Origin: Polytrichum commune
Taxonomy: Eukaryota; Streptophyta; Polytrichopsida; Polytrichales; Polytrichaceae
Assembly (NCBI GenBank): GCA_950295325.1
Contig: OX485803.1
Span: 77,021,554-77,085,553, forward strand
Reading direction: 5' to 3'
DNA length: 64,000 nucleotides
Position 1 is the first letter of the stretch. Each line of letters opens with the position of its first letter. Shown here piece after piece: positions 61,210 through 64,000 of this stretch. A program made the translations under genes and the position numbers. The notes beneath the pieces are model-generated. The model was not told the origin of the DNA. It was given only the letters and a program-made list of their open reading frames with translations, and did no database searches.

Positions 61210-62126
61210 GTTGGTTACCCTTACTTTACTTACTAAATGACTAGTTGGTTACCCTTACTTTACTTACTAAATAACTAGTTGGTCACCCTTACTCTACTTA
61301 CTAAATAACTAGTTGGTTACCCTTACTTGGTATTTTGGTAGGCTATCATGTTACAACCATTGCAAGGAAGGAGACTATCCACAATCATATAGCATAGAAT
61401 TACAACATAATGGTAATGTCATTAGAGGCATTACATTTCCGAATGAAAATATTCGATTTGCTTGACAATAGGGATGATACATAGATTATGTAATGTAGGT
61501 GACACTAAGTAGAGTAAGGGTAACCAACTAGTCATTTAGTAAATAGAGTAAGGGTAACCAAATAGTTATTTAGTAAGTAGAGTAAAGGTAACCAACTAGT
61601 CATTTAGTAAGTAGAATAAAGGTAACCAACTAGTCATTTAGTAAGTAGAGTAAGGGTAACCAACTAGTCATTTAGTAAGTAGAGTAAGGGTAACCAACTA
61701 GTCATTCAGTAATTAGAGTAAGGGTAACCAAATAGTCATTTACTAAGTAGAGTAAGGGTAACCAACTAGTCATATAATAAGTAGGCCTAGCCACTAGGCC
61801 CGACACCACCCTAAATCCGGCCTTCCCAAAAAAGACATGAGGCCCACGGCTCCACACCACCTTGGTGGCAAGCACCACCCCCGCCCCCCACCCCACCGCC
61901 ACCTAGGATCATTGAGGCCCTTGGATGGGCCTTGGTGGATCAACGGTCCGGATGCACCATGAAGAATCTCATATTAAGCGCCTCAGTGACACGGCAACCG
62001 AACCGGCAAAAATGTGTGAATCTAGCCAAAAAAGATGTGGAAATATCAATCCCCTGTAATTATTATAATAATTATGATATTGAAATAAAATATTATCGAG
62101 GAGGAGGCCTAGAGCCTCCTGCCGAA

Positions 62127-62369
62127 ATGCTGCCCTCTGAGGCGGCCACGTCGCCTCAGAGGGTAGGGTTAGGGTTGGTTCTTTTCTTGGACGTGGAGGG
62201 AGTTGTGTGGTGGCTTCGCCACCGCTCCGCTCCCCTGGTTTTGATTCTGGTCTGTTCCTTCGGAGTCTTGGCAATGCTGTTCTACTTCTTCTACTCGCCG
62301 ACTGACGGTGCGATACAAGGGAAGGAATCCGCATGTCTGGAGGTTTTTTTAGTGGCCTCTGCTTGCCAG
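62127..62369 (+). CDS. Possible first exon of a membrane-anchored protein (partial gene)
   Basis: An 81-codon stretch from ATG (MLPSEAATSPQRVGLGL onward) to a CAG/GTATAT donor. One strong hydrophobic segment (APLVLILVCSFGVLAMLFYF) follows basic residues (WLRHRS), as in type II signal anchors. The frame is also open upstream to 61932. The local base composition is more GC-rich than the repeats to its left. A later candidate exon lies at 63897-64000. Not recognised as any family; a non-coding explanation remains possible. Confidence 0.35.
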
Positions 62370-63896
62370 GTATATTCATCATCATCACTCGTCACGGTCA
62401 GTCAGTCAGTCAGTCCACTAAAGCTTCGGCCCTTGAGATCTTGCAAATAGAGGTCGCAATATTTAGGAGGAGGCTTCCATAGGCTAAGTTCTTGCGCCTC
62501 CTTTCCTTTCCTCGAAATTTATTTATAATCTGTGGACGAGTAAGTTTCGACGATCCTCTCAAACTATCTATGAGGTTGCCAGCATAGTGCGAGGTAGAGC
62601 GAGGTGATTAGGTTGCAGCTAGCTAGGTTAGAGTTTAGGATTTTTTTCCGACATCTTTTCATCTGGTTTGACATCTTTTCCTGCTCGGCGAACTGCTTCA
62701 CCACTAAGTTCGTGTAATAGGTAGCTGTGTCTACTAATCGATAAGGAGAGATAGTTCCAAGGTTGATGATGTTCCGTGGTTGCCCTTCAGACTAATCTCA
62801 CTCTCCACGTTTTAGGAGTTATTTTTCTTACTATGTGGATTCTTGCACCTTGCCCCTGTGCATTCATTCAATGCTAGACATGAATTTTTGAAAATCACGC
62901 GGCAAGAGCGACGTGGAAATTTTCTTTCTTTCTGTTTGTCTCACACAAGAGCGCTTCTTACAGCTCCGGAAGTTTATTCTGTCATTTTGATATTGTTTTC
63001 AACCTTTCGCGTGGATCGTTTCATGTGGTCATCTTATGTCGTGAACGGCATATTTATTTCACGGTGATAGAGAAAGGAAGATTGTCACTCTAATGGAAGA
63101 CGAATCGTCTTAATTTTGCACGGCTAGCATTTCATTTCTGCATTGTTCAGTCAGTAAAATTGCATTTACGAAGTTGCCTGGAGCTAAGCACTTCTCTACT
63201 TGTGAGTATTTCCAGAGAACCTTCTTGGATAGATTTGAAGCGGTCATTGCCTCTTAAGACAAAACCCTTGGAAAGTTCTATGGTAGAGGGGAGATACTTG
63301 TGAGAGGTATTGTTTTTTTTTACTTTAATTTTTTAAATTTCTATATATCTGGGTTCCGATCCTCCAATCCTGTTTCCCTTTCGTGCCATTGAAGTTGTGA
63401 AGTACTATCAACAATTCATTTGGCAGTGAAACGTATCCTCTCGGAACTTAGGAAGATTCTCTGCCTCTGATGGACAGAAGTCATAAATACTCATTAAGTA
63501 TTGAAACCGATTGACACCAGCACTGGCTTACAGGAGAACATGAACAAACAAAGAAATGCCAATATGAATGCATGAATTTTTTTCAGTGTTTGGAAACAGG
63601 TGCTGGGGTTATATAACACCATGTTCTTTCAATTGGTGTGATTGTCGTAGGATTGGCCTTCTAGCCAATTCTCAAACTATTTCTGGACTTTAGAACCTTC
63701 ATGAATGAAGGCAGATGCTCAAGGACATTGGTCAATTGTGTAGATGCAATGTATTATCATTTTAGCTTCAGTTAATTCGGTGGAGAGAAAAAAATCTCTG
63801 GGTTGCCGTGGCTATTTGAGTGTTGAATATGTGTAGATGTTGTTCTATTTTGCTCAAATAATGGAATCTATTTACAGTGTTATCTTAACACTGCAG

Positions 63897-64000
63897 ATCT
63901 ATACACGTGCGTTATTTGTTCAGCGAGTATGGACCTCTTGATTGTGGTGTACAGCCACCGTTGGAGAGGGTACCTAAGCCGTTGGAGGTTGTGAAGAATT
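63897..64000 (+). CDS. Possible exon truncated by the window end
   Basis: After a CACTGCAG acceptor one frame stays open to the window end: IHVRYLFSEYGPLDCG then VQPPLERVPKPLEVVKN. Its phase does not fit directly with the 62127-62369 exon, so an unseen exon would be needed between them. No family recognised. Confidence 0.3.

Larger units (their letters stand above)
59579..61801. mobile_element. Foldback element with subterminal satellite arms
   Basis: It starts GGGCCCAGTGGCTAGGCC and ends GGCCTAGCCACTAGGCCC. The inverted arms continue into arrays of a roughly 35-bp unit (ACTAGTTGGTTACCCTTACT) running forward at the left (about 59605-59720 and 61210-61325) and reversed at the right (about 61505-61775). 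The left array is split by the nested solo LTR X2. Without X2 and its duplicated 5 bp the element would be about 730 bp. Confidence 0.8.

Noticed and set aside
59600-61780. Regularly spaced 35-bp repeats as a CRISPR-like array
   Set aside because: Nuclear plant DNA, no unique spacers, and mirror-image arms explain it as a foldback transposon.
62155-62180. Telomere-like AGGGTTAGGGTT
   Set aside because: Only about two units; no array.
61969-62388. 139-aa minus-strand ORF
   Set aside because: Arg/Pro-rich antisense reading of the GC-rich region; the plus-strand reading with a donor site is more plausible, and neither is proven.

Overview
This is nuclear DNA from a land plant. It is AT-rich, intron-containing and full of transposon-derived sequence. 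It carries TIR-NB-LRR (TNL) immune-receptor genes and a fragment of a plastid FtsHi-type gene. TNLs argue against a grass. The 'NHRGPDVK' start of the TIR domain recalls non-angiosperm (for example gymnosperm) TNLs, but that is from memory and the species is not resolved.

The window is built around a direct duplication. Block A (about 18.31-33.29 kb) and block B (about 45.54-59.31 kb) each hold one TNL gene on the minus strand with its flanks. The six-exon model is the same in both: a TIR exon with a pre-TIR extension, an NB-ARC exon, a short early-LRR exon, a giant LRR exon built from 228-bp super-repeats, a post-LRR exon, and a last exon encoding a ZZ-type zinc finger. Splice sites and phases agree throughout; copy A exons sum to 6,009 nt (2,003 codons). 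Both copies are broken, at different places. Copy A has a nonsense codon in the LRR exon (23393-23395). Copy B has a stop (56156-56158) and a 1-nt deletion (about 55900) in the TIR exon. A third, internally deleted TNL fragment lies at 5.87-7.18 kb.

Between the blocks lies a 5'-truncated, frameshifted FtsHi5-like pseudogene (34.1-38.4 kb, plus strand, nine exon-like pieces), followed by a pile of mobile elements.

Several element insertions can be read directly because the paralogous block keeps the empty site. These are a Stowaway-like MITE in A, a hAT-like MITE in B, a 928-bp long-inverted-repeat element in A, and a Harbinger-like MITE at 12.1 kb. Others show clear target duplications: two Tourist-like MITEs, a second hAT-like copy, and two about 1.5-kb solo-LTR-like elements with 5-bp duplications. 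The LTR-like family carries a short sense-strand ORF whose copies differ mainly at synonymous positions.

Left end: a decayed Ty3/gypsy reverse transcriptase, unrecognised repeats, an array of small stem-loop units, and a decayed LINE (16.1-18.4 kb). Right end: a foldback element with a nested solo LTR (59.6-61.8 kb), then possibly the first exon of another gene (62.1 kb) that runs off the window.
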